DNA of 64,000 nt from Amycolatopsis sp. GM8 (GCF_021653975.1 NZ_JAJKFK010000007.1:456080-520079); one strand, 5' to 3'. Numbered from the stretch's first letter, positions 26,701 through 35,994 are shown. The notes: generated by a model not told the origin, from the letters alone. Numbers and translations: made by a program.

Positions 26701-27288
26701 ATGGACAAGGCGAAGGTTGTACACCGGCGACGCGGCCGATTCCTCAGAGCGGAGGCTGGCCACAGTGCCCTGGGCGGACGCGGCGGCCACGGCGCTGGCT
26801 CGCTATCGCCAGCAGCAGCCGGGCGTCGAGGACTCCAGGCTCGCGATGAAGGTGTGCAACAGGTGCGCGAGCTCGTTTTCGATCGCTCGGACCTTCAGGT
26901 GCGGATTGTGCAGAACACCCTCGATGGACAGCGCCTGCCACGTCGCCTACGCGGCCGGACTCGCGCACGGGACACGGCGCCTGCACACGTTCCTCCACGG
27001 GCAGGCACTGCCCGGTGGCAGGACACCGCGCACGCCTCGGCCGGCGCGCGGCACACCAGCGCGCTGTTCGCCCGGTACGACCACGAGGTGGTCGAGGTGA
27101 CCCGCACCGAGGACTCCTTCGGGTCCGTCGGCGAGCAGTCACCGCCCACTCAGGCGTACTTCGACGGATTCATCGACGGTTACAAGACCGTCGACCCCCG
27201 GCTCTCTCACGCCGAGGAGTTCCGCCGCGAACGCCCGGACGGCACGACCGAATTCGTCGTCCGCTTCCGGTACACGCCCGAGAAATAG
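26701..27288 (+). pseudogene. frameshifted hypothetical gene downstream of the SDR
   Basis: A strong RBS (AAGGAG, 26687-26692) precedes ATG 26701. High third-position GC moves between frames: the first codons and the part from about 27010 to the stop at 27288 (ending VVRFRYTPEK) are coding-like in one frame. Segments 26717-26850 and 26925-27010 look coding in another (ADAAATALARYRQQQPGVED; HVAYAAGLAHGTRRLHTF). I read this as a gene with at least two frameshifts. An unspliced 195-aa product is possible but its N-terminal half would be low quality. Family not recognised. Confidence 0.45.
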
Positions 27289-27301
27289 ATAGGAACCACA
27301 T

Positions 27302-28195
27302 ATGCGCGTATTTGTGACCGGAGCGACCGGGTTCGTCGGGTTAGCCACGGTATCGGAGCTGATCAGCACAGGTCACGAGGTGATCGGACTCAGCCGGTCC
27401 GACGCCGGCGCCGAGACCCTCATCCGCACCGGAGCCACGGTCGCTCGCGGCGACGTCAACGACCTGCGACGGCTGCGCGAGATCGCCTCCGGCGCCGAGG
27501 CCGTCATCCACACGGCGTTCAATCACGACAGCTCAGCCGACGTGCGACAGGAAAGCGAGAACGACCGGAAGGTCATCGCGACCCTCGGCGCTTCGCTCCC
27601 CGGGCCACACGCGCCGCTCATCATCACCTCCGGCACCGGCCTGGCGCAGTCCGCCACCGGTGGCCCGGTGACCGAGACCGACCCCCACGCCCCGTCGTCG
27701 GTGTTCCCCCGCGCAGCCTCCGAAGAGGCCGCCGAGGCCCTCATCGAACAAGGCGGCAACGTCATGGTGATACGGCTGCCCCAGGTACACGACACCCACC
27801 GCCAGGGCCGCATCCTGCGGCACATCCAACTGGCCAAACAGCAAGGCAGCGTCGCCTACATCGGCGACGGCACCAACCGGCTGCCCGCCGCCCACGTCAC
27901 CGACGTCGCCCGGCTCTACCGGCTGGTGCTGGAAAACGGCCAACGAGGCGCCCGGTACCACGCCGTGACCGAGCAAGGAGTGACCCTGCGCGCGATCGCC
28001 GAGGTACTCGGCACCCAGCTGAGACTGCCCGTCCAATCCCTCACACCCCAGCAGGCGCAGGCGTACTTCGGGCCACTACTCCAACTCGCCGAAATGGACC
28101 TACCCGCCTCCGGCACCGAAACCCAGCAACGACTGGACTGGAACCCCACCGGCCCGGACCTGCTCACCGACCTCCGCAGCACCGACTACGCCTGA
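27302..28195 (+). CDS. NAD(P)-dependent epimerase/dehydratase-like protein (extended SDR)
   Basis: 297 aa from ATG 27302, starting 13 nt after the preceding frame. MRVFVTGATGFVGLATVSEL is the nucleotide-binding Rossmann start of atypical/extended SDRs, followed by VIHTAF, LIITSGTGLAQ, MVIRLPQVHD and PAAHVTDVARLY. In place of YxxxK there is no clear catalytic Tyr, so it resembles the atypical SDR5-like/NmrA side of the family. The reaction is unknown. It ends before the strong hairpin that also terminates the convergent ssrA. Confidence 0.82.
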   Translation: MRVFVTGATGFVGLATVSELISTGHEVIGLSRSDAGAETLIRTGATVARGDVNDLRRLREIASGAEAVIHTAFNHDSSADVRQESENDRKVIATLGASLPGPHAPLIITSGTGLAQSATGGPVTETDPHAPSSVFPRAASEEAAEALIEQGGNVMVIRLPQVHDTHRQGRILRHIQLAKQQGSVAYIGDGTNRLPAAHVTDVARLYRLVLENGQRGARYHAVTEQGVTLRAIAEVLGTQLRLPVQSLTPQQAQAYFGPLLQLAEMDLPASGTETQQRLDWNPTGPDLLTDLRSTDYA

Positions 28196-28228
28196 CTTTT
28201 TCAGGTCGAAGTAGACAACAAAAAGAAA

Positions 28229-28269
28229 CCCGGACTCTCGGCACTTGTCCCAAGTGCCGAGAGTCCGGG
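28229..28269. terminator. strong bidirectional terminator between the epimerase gene and ssrA
   Basis: CCCGGACTCTCGGCACTTG (28229-28247) pairs perfectly over 19 bp with 28251-28269 around a 3-nt loop. On the minus strand TTTCTTTTTGTTGT follows, which fits termination of ssrA. It also lies downstream of the plus-strand epimerase gene. Confidence 0.85.
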
Positions 28270-28282
28270 TTGTGAAACGTTG

Positions 28283-28651
28283 TGGAGGTGCCGGGAATTG
28301 AACCCGGGTCCTCTGGCGCCTCACCAAGGCTTCTCCGTGCGCAGTTCGCTATGTCTCTACTCGGCCCCACCGTTCTCGCGAACAAGCCGGTGTGACGGGC
28401 CCAGCCGCTGTGGTTTTCCCGTCCGGTCCCCGCGGCCGGGTCCGGACGGTGAGCCTCCTAGCTGATGCCGGCTACCGGGGCGGAGGCGCCCCCGGGCCGA
28501 CAGACACGCACTCGCTCAGGCGGCGAGGGCGTAGTCGCGCTGACTATTCGTCTTGGCGCTTATTTGGTTGCGATGACGCTTACGGTGGTCTCTCGCCTGC
28601 ACCGGCACGCTTCCCTTGACTCAACGTCCAAAGTCGAAACCGTTCACCCCC
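28283..28651 (-). ncRNA. ssrA: tmRNA (ssrA)
   Basis: About 369 nt. The tRNA-like 5' end GGGGGTG (28651 leftwards), followed by AACGGTTTCGACTTTGGACG, pairs with CACCTCC at the 3' end after the T-arm CCGGGTTCAATTCCCGG. The internal reading frame at 28557-28516 encodes the tag AKTNSQRDYALAA followed by TGA. tmRNA rescues stalled ribosomes together with SmpB and marks the product for proteolysis. smpB is on the same strand about 5.2 kb upstream (33857-34333), separated by unrelated genes. CCA is not encoded. Confidence 0.97.
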
Positions 28652-28708
28652 TGGTGATGTTTGATCTGACCCAGTGTAACGCGTCGGGCAAGCCGGTTTG
28701 TTCCTGGC

Positions 28709-28726
28709 GGTAGGGCTGGCCCTACC
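28709..28726 (+). promoter_or_regulatory. palindromic operator candidate for the adjacent two-component system (site 1)
   Basis: GGTAGGGCTGGCCCTACC, arms of 8 bp, 82 bp before the ATG of the sensor-domain gene. A sister site GTAGGG-N4-CCCTAC occurs at 31618-31633, 81 bp before the acyltransferase start. The match in sequence and distance points to one regulator, most simply the response regulator encoded between them. Confidence 0.55.
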
Positions 28727-28808
28727 CCGGAGATGCCCGGTTTCCCCATGGTTCTCCCACCGGAGGCGCAGGAAGCTGGTTCCGTCATCCCCGAAGGAAG
28801 GAACCATC

Positions 28809-29471
28809 ATGCACGCGATCCAGGACGGGACGAGGCCGCGCCCGTCGGCCGCCGGTTCGCTGGGGTATCTACTGCTGAACCTGCCGGTGGGCATCGCCGG
28901 GTTCGTCGCCGTGGTGACGCTGGTGTCGGTGGGCGTGAGCACGGCGATCGTGTGGGTCGGGGTGCCGGCGCTGGCCCTGTTGTTCCTGGGCTCGCGCGCC
29001 GCGGCCCGGTTCGAGCGGGCACGGGCGCACGCCCTGCTCGGCACCTACATCGCGACGCCGTACCGGCCGCTGCCCGCGACGGGCTGGCAGGCGCGGTGGC
29101 GTGCTCGGCTGCTCGACGGCGCGACCTGGCGGGATCTGGGCTACTTCGTGCTGCTGTTCCCGCTCGGGGTCGCCGAGTTCGTCATCGTCGTGACGTGCTG
29201 GTCGGCGGGGCTGGGCCTGGCCACGCTTCCCCTCTACATCCATTACGTGCCCGGGGACCCGGTCGTGTTCTTCGACCATGTCCTGGTCGGCGACGTGGTG
29301 CACGCCCTGCCGTTCGCGGTGGTGGGCCTGCTGATCCTCGCGCTCGCCGTCGTGCTGACCCGCTCGATGGGCGTGGCGCACGCCGTGTTCGCGCGGTCGG
29401 TGCTGGGCCCCGGTGCGCGGGCGCGGCGGCTGGCCGAATCCGATGACCTGCCGCTGAGCGCGGTGGCATGA
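28809..29471 (+). CDS. sensor-domain membrane protein preceding a histidine kinase
   Basis: 220 aa from ATG 28809 (AAGGAAGGAA upstream). Four TM segments in two pairs around a cytosolic loop containing DGATWRDLGYFVLLFPLGV. The same WRDLGY.L..FPL pattern is in the N-terminal half of the next protein, the histidine kinase, so both carry the actinobacterial putative sensor domain. This copy has no kinase part. Stop and start overlap with the kinase gene, so they form an operon. It probably assists signal perception; the stimulus is unknown. Confidence 0.78.
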   Translation: MHAIQDGTRPRPSAAGSLGYLLLNLPVGIAGFVAVVTLVSVGVSTAIVWVGVPALALLFLGSRAAARFERARAHALLGTYIATPYRPLPATGWQARWRARLLDGATWRDLGYFVLLFPLGVAEFVIVVTCWSAGLGLATLPLYIHYVPGDPVVFFDHVLVGDVVHALPFAVVGLLILALAVVLTRSMGVAHAVFARSVLGPGARARRLAESDDLPLSAVA

Positions 29472-30610
29472 TGACCGATATGGCCGCAGATCGGGCGCCC
29501 CTCGAACAGCCGCGCCCGAAGGCGGTTCGCACGATCCTGTACATGATCGGCGGCTTCTTCCTGCATCTCGCGCAGTTCATCCTGATCGTCACCGGGATCG
29601 CGGTCGGCATCGGCACGGTGGTCATCTGGGTCGGCATCCCGATCCTGATCGCGACGACGAGCATCGTGCGCGGTTCGGGGAATCTGGAGCGCCGGTTCGT
29701 CCGCGGAATGCTCGATACCCCGTTGCCGCCGGTCGAGCGAGCCCCGGTCGAAGGCGGGCTGGTGCGCCGCTGGCGGTACCGGATGGTCGATCCGACGACC
29801 TGGCGGGATCTGGGTTATGTACTGGTCACCTTCCCGTTGAGCGTGCTGGAAGGCCCGATCGGGATCGCGTCGATCGTGCTGCTGCCGATCGCGATCTGGG
29901 TGGCGCCGTGGATCGGCTGGCTGCACGGCTCGATGGCGCTGGCGCTGCTGGGCCCGAACCGCGCGAAGCGGCTCGAGATCAAGGCGCAGCACCTGCAGGC
30001 GTCGCGGGCGCGGGGGGTCGACGCGGCGGAGGCCGAGCGCCGCCGGATCGAGCGCGACCTGCACGACGGGGCGCAGCAACGACTCGTGTCGGTGGCGATG
30101 AGCCTGGGCCGGGCGAAGAACAAGCTGGACAAGGACCCGGAAGCGGTGCGGGCGCTGATCGACGAGGCCCATCTCGACGCGAAGCTCGCCGTGTCGGAAC
30201 TGCGGGATCTCGCGCGCGGCATCTACCCGGCGGTCCTCGGCGACCGTGGTCTGGACGCGGCCTTGTCGGCGCAGGCGGCGAAATCGCCGATCCACGTCGA
30301 CGTGGCGGTGGACGTCGAGCCGCGCCCGCCGGCCGCGGTCGAGACCATCGCGTACTTCATCGTCGGCGAGACTCTGACGAACGTCGCGAAGCATTCGGGC
30401 GCGACCGAAGCGGGCGTCAAGGTCTGGCGGACCGAGGACAAGGTGGTCGTCGAGATCACCGACAACGGCCACGGTGGCGCGGAGGTCCGGCCGGGCGGCG
30501 GGCTCGCCGGGCTCGCCGACCGGGCGGCGACGATCGACGGGGTGATCACGGTGGTGAGCCCGGACGGCGGCCCGACCATCATCCGAGCGGACCTCCCGTG
30601 CGCGTGGTAA
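29468..30610 (+). CDS. sensor histidine kinase, NarL-type (HisKA_3)
   Basis: 380 aa from ATG 29468 (a second ATG follows at 29471). The N-terminal half is a four-TM sensor domain. The dimerisation/phosphoacceptor region carries the His in RRIERDLHDGAQQRLVSVAM, and the HATPase_c domain has the N-box ETLTNVAKHSGA and G-box TDNGHGGA and GGGLAGLADR. It should autophosphorylate and pass phosphate to the response regulator encoded 54 nt downstream. The spacer contains an 11-bp inverted repeat (30613-30649). Confidence 0.92.
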   Translation: MMTDMAADRAPLEQPRPKAVRTILYMIGGFFLHLAQFILIVTGIAVGIGTVVIWVGIPILIATTSIVRGSGNLERRFVRGMLDTPLPPVERAPVEGGLVRRWRYRMVDPTTWRDLGYVLVTFPLSVLEGPIGIASIVLLPIAIWVAPWIGWLHGSMALALLGPNRAKRLEIKAQHLQASRARGVDAAEAERRRIERDLHDGAQQRLVSVAMSLGRAKNKLDKDPEAVRALIDEAHLDAKLAVSELRDLARGIYPAVLGDRGLDAALSAQAAKSPIHVDVAVDVEPRPPAAVETIAYFIVGETLTNVAKHSGATEAGVKVWRTEDKVVVEITDNGHGGAEVRPGGGLAGLADRAATIDGVITVVSPDGGPTIIRADLPCAW

Positions 30611-30612
30611 GC

Positions 30613-30649
30613 GATTCGTGAGTTGAATGGCGGCTGACACTCACGAATC
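30613..30649. other. inverted repeat between kinase and response-regulator genes
   Basis: GATTCGTGAGT at 30613-30623 pairs with ACTCACGAATC at 30639-30649 around a 15-nt loop. It could be an attenuator, an mRNA-stabilising hairpin or a regulator site. No T-run follows on the plus strand. Confidence 0.5.
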
Positions 30650-30664
30650 TCACCTGGGGGCCGC

Positions 30665-31309
30665 ATGCGTGTGGTACTGGCCGAGGATGCCGTTCTGTTG
30701 CGCGCGGGGGTGCAGCGGCTGCTGGCCGACGAGGACATCGAGACCGTCGCCGCCGTCGACAACGGCGACGATCTCGTCCAGGCGGTCACGACGCACCGGC
30801 CGGACATCGCCATCGTCGACGTCCGGATGCCGCCGACCTTCACCGACGAAGGGCTGCGTGCCGCCCTCGCCGCCCGCGTGTCCGTGCCCGGCCTGCCGGT
30901 GCTGGTGCTTTCGCAGTACGTCGAGGAGAGCTATGCGGTCGAGCTGCTGTCCGGTGGTGCGGGCGGTGTCGGGTACCTGCTCAAGGAGCGGGTGGCCGAC
31001 GTCGGCGATTTCCTCGACGCGGTGCGCCGGGTCGCCCGTGGCGGCACGGCGATCGACCCGGAGGTGATCGCGCAGTTGATGGCACGAGGTCGCAGGAACC
31101 CGCTCGACAGCCTGACCGCACGCGAGTCCGAGGTGCTCGGACTGATGGCGCAGGGCCTGTCGAACACCGCGATCGGCGCCAGGCTGTTCGTCTCGCAGGG
31201 TGCCGTGGAGAAGCACATCGGCAACATCTTTGCGAAGCTCGGGCTCGAAGCGAGCCCGGAGGAACATCGCCGGGTGCGCGCCGTGCTGACGTATCTCGGG
31301 CGGGCTTGA
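30665..31309 (+). CDS. response regulator, NarL/FixJ (LuxR HTH) family
   Basis: 214 aa from ATG 30665 (GGGGG upstream). Receiver domain with the acidic pair LAED, phosphoacceptor Asp in IAIVDVRMPP, Ser/Thr in LVLSQYV and Lys in YLLKERV. C-terminal LuxR-type HTH is TARESEVLGLMAQGLSNTAI, then VSQGAVEKHIGNIF. It is partnered with the kinase directly upstream. Two GTAGGG-N4-CCCTAC palindromes flank the system and are its likely targets. Confidence 0.92.
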   Translation: MRVVLAEDAVLLRAGVQRLLADEDIETVAAVDNGDDLVQAVTTHRPDIAIVDVRMPPTFTDEGLRAALAARVSVPGLPVLVLSQYVEESYAVELLSGGAGGVGYLLKERVADVGDFLDAVRRVARGGTAIDPEVIAQLMARGRRNPLDSLTARESEVLGLMAQGLSNTAIGARLFVSQGAVEKHIGNIFAKLGLEASPEEHRRVRAVLTYLGRA

Positions 31310-31402
31310 ACATTCTCACCCGATCCGAGGGCCCCACGGCGGCGTTCGCTCGCCTATCCTGATCGGACGTCGCCACATCGACAATTTCCGGAGGGGGAAC
31401 CG

Positions 31403-31618
31403 ATGAGCGAGGTGAGTGTCCGTTTCTTCGGCGGTCCCCTGGACGGAAGGGTGCAGGCCCTCGGGGACGCGGAACCGGTGTCCGGCACCGTGATGCGGCA
31501 CGTCCACCTGCACGACGGCCCGAAGATCGAGACCCACTACCGCCTCGGCTACAGCACCGAAGCGGGCTGGGAGTACCGCCTCTGCGGGCTCGCGACGCCG
31601 GAGGTCGACGAGGTCTAG
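31403..31618 (+). CDS. small conserved hypothetical protein
   Basis: 71 aa from ATG 31403, preceded by GGAGGGGG. The sequence begins VSVRFFGGPLDGRVQAL and contains HVHLHDGPKIETHYRLGY, a pattern common in small actinobacterial proteins of unknown role. Likely a compact beta-rich cytosolic protein. Its TAG overlaps the first base of the second operator candidate. Confidence 0.65.
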   Translation: MSEVSVRFFGGPLDGRVQALGDAEPVSGTVMRHVHLHDGPKIETHYRLGYSTEAGWEYRLCGLATPEVDEV

Positions 31619-31633
31619 TAGGGCTGCCCCTAC
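31618..31633 (+). promoter_or_regulatory. palindromic operator candidate (site 2) upstream of the acyltransferase
   Basis: GTAGGGCTGCCCCTAC has GTAGGG and CCCTAC arms 4 nt apart and differs from site 1 (28709-28726) by one base over 16. It lies 81 bp before the acyltransferase ATG. Confidence 0.5.
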
Positions 31634-31714
31634 CCTGTCCAGGCCTGGAAACCGGCGGAAAGACGGCGGTTCGCCCGGCTGTCTGAAAGCGCTTGCCCGA
31701 CCAGGCTTCAAGCC

Positions 31715-32980
31715 ATGCAACGAAGCCAGCGGGACACTTTCCTCGACGTCGTACGCGCCGGCGCGATACTGGCGGTGATCTCCCAGCACTGGCTGATGCC
31801 GGTGCTCAGCTACTCGGGTGGCCGCCTCGCGACCGGTAACGCGCTCGCCACCCCGGGCTGGGCGGCGATCACGTGGCTCTCCCAGGTGATGCCACTCGTG
31901 TTCTTCGCGGGCGGCGCGGCGAACTACATCTCGCTGCACCGCGCGCCATCGTCGCGGGATTGGCTCGCCGGCCGGATCGGCAGACTGCTCTTACCGGTCC
32001 TGCCGCTGGCCGCGGTGTGGCTCGTCGCACCATCGCTCCTGCGTGACCTCGGCGCGCCCGAACAACCCGTCGAAGTGGCGGGCGCGATCGCCGGGCAGTT
32101 GCTCTGGTTCCTCGCCGTGTACCTGCTGACCGTGCTCGCCACTCCGCTCATGGCCGCCGCGCATCGCCGCTGGGGGCTCGCGGTGCCGGCCGTGTTGGGC
32201 GGTTTGGCTGTCCTCGTGGACGTCGCCCGGTTCGACGGCTTCGGCCTGGTCGGCTATCTCAACGCCGTCTTCGTCTGGCTCGCCGTGCACCAGCTCGGAT
32301 TCCACTACGTCGACCGCGGACTCGGTGCCCTGAACCGGAAATCCGCGCTCACGCTCTCGGCGGCGGGCTTCGGGGTCACCGCGCTGCTGGTGGCGTTCGG
32401 CCCGTACCCGATGAGCATGATCGGCATGCCCGGTGCGCCGGTGTCGAACATGAGCCCGCCGACCGTGGTCCTGCCGAGCCTCGCCGTCGGCCAGATCGGC
32501 CTCATCCTGGCGATCCGTCCCCAGCTGCGGGCGCTCGCGGCCCGCCCGGCGGCCGGTGCCGCGCTGCGCTGGATCGGCGCCCGGTTCATGAGCGTCTACC
32601 TGTGGCACATGCCGGCGCTCGTGGTGGTCGCGGGGGTCAGCGTGCTGGCATTCGGTTACGCCACACCGGAACCGGGCTCACCGGAGTGGTTCGCCGCCGC
32701 GCCATTGTGGTTCGCCGCAGCCGCGACCGTCCTTTTCGGTCTGTTGCGGGTGTTCGGCCGGTTCGAGACGCGACGGCTCCCGATGACCGTGCCGGCGCCG
32801 ATGCCGCGGCTGGTCACCGCGGCCCTGCTCGGTTCGATCGGCCTGCTGGGTCTGGCGGCGCGCGGGTTCACCACGCCGCTGGGCGGCAACGTCCTCGACG
32901 GCCCGATCCCGTGGGCGACGCTGGTGTTCACCGGCTTGCTGCTGGCCTCTCGCCGGAGCCTGGTGGTGGTCAGAGACTGA
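31715..32980 (+). CDS. acyltransferase 3 family membrane protein
   Basis: 421 aa, about ten TM segments. The N-terminus FLDVVRAGAILAVISQHW carries the family His. GGAANYISLHRAPSSRDWLA and LWFLAVYLLTVLATPLMAA also fit acyltransferase-3 enzymes that O-acylate surface polymers or antibiotics. The acceptor is unknown. An AAGCGCTT site (31687-31694) and the two-component operator candidate lie upstream, so regulated expression is likely. The 3' end overlaps the convergent amidohydrolase gene by 11 nt. Confidence 0.85.
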   Translation: MQRSQRDTFLDVVRAGAILAVISQHWLMPVLSYSGGRLATGNALATPGWAAITWLSQVMPLVFFAGGAANYISLHRAPSSRDWLAGRIGRLLLPVLPLAAVWLVAPSLLRDLGAPEQPVEVAGAIAGQLLWFLAVYLLTVLATPLMAAAHRRWGLAVPAVLGGLAVLVDVARFDGFGLVGYLNAVFVWLAVHQLGFHYVDRGLGALNRKSALTLSAAGFGVTALLVAFGPYPMSMIGMPGAPVSNMSPPTVVLPSLAVGQIGLILAIRPQLRALAARPAAGAALRWIGARFMSVYLWHMPALVVVAGVSVLAFGYATPEPGSPEWFAAAPLWFAAAATVLFGLLRVFGRFETRRLPMTVPAPMPRLVTAALLGSIGLLGLAARGFTTPLGGNVLDGPIPWATLVFTGLLLASRRSLVVVRD

Positions 32981-33860
32981 GCAGTTTGGCCGGAGTGTCG
33001 TGCAGCACGGCACGCAGGAACGGCTCGCCGAGGCGATCGTCGGCCGCCCAGCCGGCGATCGCCCGCAGCTGGGTCGCATAGGAGTACGGGATGTTCGGGA
33101 AGTCCGTGCCCAGCACGATCCGGTCGGCGACATCGGCGAGTCGGTCGGTCCAGTTTCCCGGCAGCGGCATCAGGTTCTCGGTGAACGGCACGCCGACCAT
33201 GGTCGTGTCGAGATGCACCCGCGGATACCGCGCCACGAGTTCGAGCGCCGTCTCGTACTCGGGCATCGCCGCATGCGCGAGCACGGCAACGAGCCGCGGA
33301 TGCCGCGCGAGCACCTCGCAGAACACGTCGAGCCCGGTGAACACGCCGCGTTCCGGGCCGTGCCCGGCGTGCACCACGACCGGCACGCCGGCGTCGGCGA
33401 TCGCGCCCCACACCGGGTCCAGCAGCGGATCGCGCGGATCGTAGGCGCCGACCTGCACATGTGCCTTGAAACAGCGCGCACCCGCGCGCAGCTCACTGTC
33501 CACATAGGACGCCGCCGAGGGTTCGGGGAAGAACGTCGAGGTGCGCACCGAGGCGGGCACGCGCTCGGCGAACTTCGCGAGCCAGCCGTTCAGCCACTCC
33601 GCCATCCCCGGCTTGTGCGGGTACGCCAGCGGCGCGAACCTGGCCACGCCGAACGACTCCAGCAGCGCTATGCGGTCAGCCTCCGGCTGCCGGTACCAGA
33701 CCGGCCACGGCGAACCGAGCCGCTCCTCGATCTCGTCGAAGTACGCCCAGACCTTGGTCAGCATCCGTTCCGGCAGGAAATGCAGGTGCAGGTCGACCAG
33801 GCCGTCGAGGCCCAGCCCCCGCACCCACCCGGCGATGTCCTCGTCGCGCTCCGGCGTCAA
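32970..33860 (-). CDS. amidohydrolase-related protein (TIM-barrel metal-dependent hydrolase)
   Basis: 296 aa. Amidohydrolase-2-type layout: [10 protein letters not shown] (HxH), [28 protein letters not shown] and [13 protein letters not shown] (late Asp). It may be a decarboxylase or hydrolase; the substrate is unknown. Its ATG overlaps the stop of smpB by four bases, so it is translated from the smpB transcript. Confidence 0.85.
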   Translation of the reverse strand: MTPERDEDIAGWVRGLGLDGLVDLHLHFLPERMLTKVWAYFDEIEERLGSPWPVWYRQPEADRIALLESFGVARFAPLAYPHKPGMAEWLNGWLAKFAERVPASVRTSTFFPEPSAASYVDSELRAGARCFKAHVQVGAYDPRDPLLDPVWGAIADAGVPVVVHAGHGPERGVFTGLDVFCEVLARHPRLVAVLAHAAMPEYETALELVARYPRVHLDTTMVGVPFTENLMPLPGNWTDRLADVADRIVLGTDFPNIPYSYATQLRAIAGWAADDRLGEPFLRAVLHDTPAKLLSL

Positions 33861-34333
33861 CGACGACCCTTCAACGCCCGCCCCACGGCGCGGGTCATCT
33901 CGCGCTGTGCGTCCCGTTTGGCCAGGTCCTGGCGCTTGTCGTAGGCCTTCTTGCCCTTCGCGAGCGCCAGCTCGACCTTGACCTTGCCGTCCTTGAAGTA
34001 CAGCGACAGCGGGACCAGGCTCAGCCCGCTCTCCTTGGTCTTGCCGATCAGCTTCTCGATCTCGCCACGGTGCAGCAGCATCTTGCGGTGCCGGCGCGCC
34101 TCGTGGTTGGTCCAGGTGCCGTGCTCGTACTCGGGGATGTGCAGGTTGCGCAGCCAGACCTCGCCGTCGTCGACCGTCGCGAACGCGTCGGCCAGCGACG
34201 CCCGGCCGGCGCGCAGGCTCTTCACCTCGGTGCCCACCAGTACGAGGCCGGCCTCGTAGGTGTCGAGAATCGACCAGTCGTGCCGTGCACGCCGGTTCGA
34301 CACGATCACCTTGTGGCCACGTTCCTTGGACAT
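33857..34333 (-). CDS. smpB: SsrA-binding protein
   Basis: 158 aa. It binds tmRNA and brings it to stalled ribosomes. Typical features are [21 protein letters not shown] at the start (OB-fold core), [18 protein letters not shown], and the basic C-terminal tail rich in Lys/Arg ([20 protein letters not shown]). It follows ftsX by 16 nt on the same strand, in the usual actinobacterial order prfB-ftsE-ftsX-smpB. Confidence 0.97.
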   Translation of the reverse strand: MSKERGHKVIVSNRRARHDWSILDTYEAGLVLVGTEVKSLRAGRASLADAFATVDDGEVWLRNLHIPEYEHGTWTNHEARRHRKMLLHRGEIEKLIGKTKESGLSLVPLSLYFKDGKVKVELALAKGKKAYDKRQDLAKRDAQREMTRAVGRALKGRR

Positions 34334-34349
34334 GAGATCCAGCTTAACG

Positions 34350-35246
34350 TCAGTGTCGAACGTATAGCCGCAGCGTGACGTACCCCGTGCTGGCCGAGAT
34401 GAGGACCGACGCGAGCAGCAGCCAGGGCGAGGTCACGATGATGTCCAGGACCTCGATCTTCGGGATGATGCCCGAGGTGACCTGCAGGATCCGGTCGAGG
34501 AACGCGAACTTCAGCGCGATCAGCCCGCCGACGGCGAGCGCCCAGCCGACGATGCCCGTCATCACCGCCTCCAGCAGGAACGGCAGCTGCGTGTACCAGC
34601 GGGTCGCACCGACCAGGCGCATGATGCCGACCTCCGTGCGCCGGGTGAACGCCGAGATCTGCACCGTGTTCGAGATCAGCAGCAGCGCCGCGAGCGCCTG
34701 GATGAGCGCGATGACGAACGTGCCGTCCCGGACCGCGCCGAGCAGGCCGAAGAACCGGTCCAGGAACTGCTTCTGGTCCTCGATCCGGTCGACGCCCGGG
34801 CTCTTGCCGTACTGCTGCTGGATGATCTCGCTGCGGCTCGGGTCGTGCAGCTTGATCTGCAGGGACGCCGGCAGCGCCTCGGGACGCGCGGACTGCACCA
34901 GGATCGGGTTGTCCTGGAAGATCTTCTTGAACCGCGCGTAGGCCTGGTCGCGGTTCTCGAACACCACGGACTCGACCGCCGGGTTGGCCTGGATCTGCTG
35001 GCGCAGGCTCCGGCACGGGTCCTGCGAGCAGTCCTTGTCGTTGGTGCTGACGTCCTGCGTCAGGTAGATCGACACTTCGACGTCGGCGAGGTAGTCGACC
35101 TGCATCTTGTCGATCGTGCGCACGATGAGCAGACCACCACCGAGCATGCCGAGCGACACCGCGGTGGTGATGATCATCGCGATGGTCATCGTGACGTTCC
35201 GGCGTAGACCGGTGAAGACCTCGCTGAAGACGAAGCTTGCGCGCAT
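34350..35246 (-). CDS. ftsX: cell-division ABC transporter permease FtsX
   Basis: 298 aa. One N-terminal TM, a large extracellular domain with a Cys pair ([11 protein letters not shown]) as in actinobacterial FtsX, then three TM segments ([20 protein letters not shown] onward). With FtsE it controls peptidoglycan hydrolases of the RipC type at the septum in mycobacteria. It is separated from ftsE by 58 nt. Confidence 0.95.
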   Translation of the reverse strand: MRASFVFSEVFTGLRRNVTMTIAMIITTAVSLGMLGGGLLIVRTIDKMQVDYLADVEVSIYLTQDVSTNDKDCSQDPCRSLRQQIQANPAVESVVFENRDQAYARFKKIFQDNPILVQSARPEALPASLQIKLHDPSRSEIIQQQYGKSPGVDRIEDQKQFLDRFFGLLGAVRDGTFVIALIQALAALLLISNTVQISAFTRRTEVGIMRLVGATRWYTQLPFLLEAVMTGIVGWALAVGGLIALKFAFLDRILQVTSGIIPKIEVLDIIVTSPWLLLASVLISASTGYVTLRLYVRH

Positions 35247-35304
35247 CGGGGGTCGGATCCTTGTGTCGGGGGAAGGACAGGGCGGGGACCTTGTAGCGGG
35301 GGAA

Positions 35305-35994
35305 CTACCGGCCTACGCCGTACACGCCTCGGGCGTCGTCCCGGATCACCTTGCCGAACTGCAGCTCGACGACCCGGCGCCGCATCGAGTCCACGATGGA
35401 ATGGTCGTGGGTCGCCATCAGCACGGTGGTGCCGGTGCGGTTGATGCGTTCCAGCAGCAACATGATGTCCTGGCTGGTGTCCGGGTCCAGGTTCCCGGTC
35501 GGCTCGTCGGCCAGCAGCACCAGCGGCCGGTTGACGAACGCCCGCGCGATGGCGACGCGCTGCTGCTCACCACCGGAGAGCTCGTTGGGCATCCGGTCGG
35601 CCTTACCGTCGAGCCCGACGAGTTCGAGCACCTCCGGCACGACCTTGCGGATGGTGTGCTTGGGCTTGCCGATGACCTCGAGCGCGAACGCGACGTTCTC
35701 GGCCACGGTCTTGTTGCCGAGCAGCCGGAAGTCCTGGAACACGCAGCCGATGGTCTGCCGCAGCCGGGGGATCCTGCGGCGGGCCATCTTGGCGACGTCG
35801 AAGTTGGACACGTACACCCGGCCCTTGCTGGGCACCTCCTCCCGCAGCAGGAGCCGCAGGAAGGTCGACTTCCCCGATCCCGAAGGACCGATGAGGAAGA
35901 CGAACTCGCCCTTGTCCACGTCAACAGACACACCGTCGAGCGCGGGACGTGTCGACGTCTTGTAAATCTTGGACACACTGTCGAGCCGGATCAC
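35305..35994 (-). CDS. ftsE: cell-division ATP-binding protein FtsE
   Basis: 229 aa. ABC ATPase with Walker [11 protein letters not shown]-loop VFQDFRLL, signature [14 protein letters not shown], Walker [12 protein letters not shown] and H-loop ATHD. It forms the FtsEX complex with the next gene product and transmits ATP hydrolysis across the membrane to cell-wall hydrolases. It lies 87 nt downstream of prfB. Confidence 0.96.
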   Translation of the reverse strand: MIRLDSVSKIYKTSTRPALDGVSVDVDKGEFVFLIGPSGSGKSTFLRLLLREEVPSKGRVYVSNFDVAKMARRRIPRLRQTIGCVFQDFRLLGNKTVAENVAFALEVIGKPKHTIRKVVPEVLELVGLDGKADRMPNELSGGEQQRVAIARAFVNRPLVLLADEPTGNLDPDTSQDIMLLLERINRTGTTVLMATHDHSIVDSMRRRVVELQFGKVIRDDARGVYGVGR

